This document shows positions 14,557 through 14,823 of a stretch of 14,823 bases of DNA, piece by piece (position 1 is the first letter of the stretch; every line of letters starts with the position of its first letter). Position numbers and translations under genes: made by a program. The notes beneath the pieces are model-generated. The model did no database searches. It saw only the letters and a program-made list of their open reading frames with translations, and was not told the origin of the DNA. Origin of the DNA: Natronohydrobacter sp. (lineage in GTDB: Bacteria > Pseudomonadota > Alphaproteobacteria > Rhodobacterales > Rhodobacteraceae); assembly GCA_007123015.1 (NCBI GenBank), contig SKSL01000019.1, forward strand, positions 1-14,823. Direction: 5' to 3'.

Positions 14557-14823
14557 CGCTGCCTGTCGCGCAGGTGATCAATCTGGACCGAAGTGCCGAC
14601 AGGCTGCGCGCAGTCGCGGATCGTCTGGACGCGGCGGGGCTGGCTTGGGCACGGCACAAGGCGTCGGAAGTGACTGCGCTAGAGGCGTTGGAGCACCCCC
14701 TCTATCGCGGCGATCAGGCGCGCAAATGGTTTGGACGTGATTTGTCCACAGGCGAAATCGGCTGCTATCTGAGCCATCTTTCGATCTTTGAAAGCGCGCT
14801 TGCACGCGGGGATGACATCATTC
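14553..14823 (+). CDS. Glycosyltransferase family 25 protein, N-terminal part (cut by window edge)
   Basis: The first 90 codons are present. The product starts MTLPVAQVINLDRSADRLRA and continues to LSTGEIGCYLSHLSIFESAL. The VINLDRS.DR start and the GEIGC.LSH motif are typical of GT25 (LPS-type galactosyl- or glucosyltransferases of the LgtB/Lex2B kind and relatives), which add sugars to lipopolysaccharide or similar glycans in the cytoplasm. The ATG at 14553 overlaps the preceding stop as ATGA. The gene runs off the right edge, so total length and the downstream DXD motif cannot be seen. Confidence 0.88.
   Translation, partial: MTLPVAQVINLDRSADRLRAVADRLDAAGLAWARHKASEVTALEALEHPLYRGDQARKWFGRDLSTGEIGCYLSHLSIFESALARGDDII

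Noticed and set aside
1..14823. CRISPR arrays, restriction or toxin-antitoxin systems
   Set aside because: No regularly spaced repeats, nuclease/methylase motifs or paired small toxin-antitoxin genes were seen on either strand.

Overview
The window looks like chromosomal DNA from a GC-rich alphaproteobacterium, most likely a member of the Rhodobacteraceae / Roseobacter group. This rests on the def - def-like - fmt operon, the protein style of Fmt, Def and Lon, and the many ATGA/GTGA gene overlaps. It is an inference; no rRNA is present to place the organism further.

Layout. (1) Positions 1-136 hold the N-terminal end of an IS1380-family transposase on the minus strand, running off the left edge. 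The insertion sequence must end before the 3' end of fmt. (2) Positions 225-2160 are a minus-strand operon for N-formylmethionine handling: def, then a def paralogue that has lost its catalytic residues, then fmt, each joined to the next by a 4-base stop/start overlap. (3) Positions 2260-5767 hold three plus-strand housekeeping genes: a MalY/PatB-type C-S lyase, a glutathionyl-hydroquinone reductase and a secreted MltB-type lytic transglycosylase with a peptidoglycan-binding tail. (4) Positions 5768-6546 are nearly gene-free. They contain one possible 44-residue ORF behind a palindrome-containing promoter-like element, a strong intrinsic terminator (6109-6140), and the leader of lon with an inverted repeat next to its ribosome binding site. 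(5) lon (6547-8952) is followed by a hairpin and by tRNA-Val(CAC) at 9059-9133. (6) From about 9225 to the right edge lies a surface-glycan locus. A plus-strand run holds a DXD glycosyltransferase-like protein, a PtmB/NeuA-like CMP-sugar synthetase, a PtmA-like SDR and a Gfo/Idh/MocA oxidoreductase. A convergent NeuC/LegG-type hydrolysing UDP-sugar 2-epimerase follows. A second plus-strand run holds another DXD glycosyltransferase-like protein, related to the first, and a GT25 glycosyltransferase cut by the right edge.

How the parts fit. NeuC/LegG, PtmA and PtmB are the enzyme types found around legionaminic-acid / nonulosonic-acid synthesis for flagellin or surface glycosylation. The condensing synthase (NeuB/LegI) is not in the window. 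The glycosyltransferases on both flanks suggest the CMP-activated sugar is built into a surface glycan, but the exact sugar and acceptor cannot be read from this sequence.

The most interesting items are the nonulosonate-type island beside tRNA-Val with its paired DXD proteins, the catalytically degenerate deformylase kept in a tight operon with its active paralogue, and the structured intergenic region upstream of lon.
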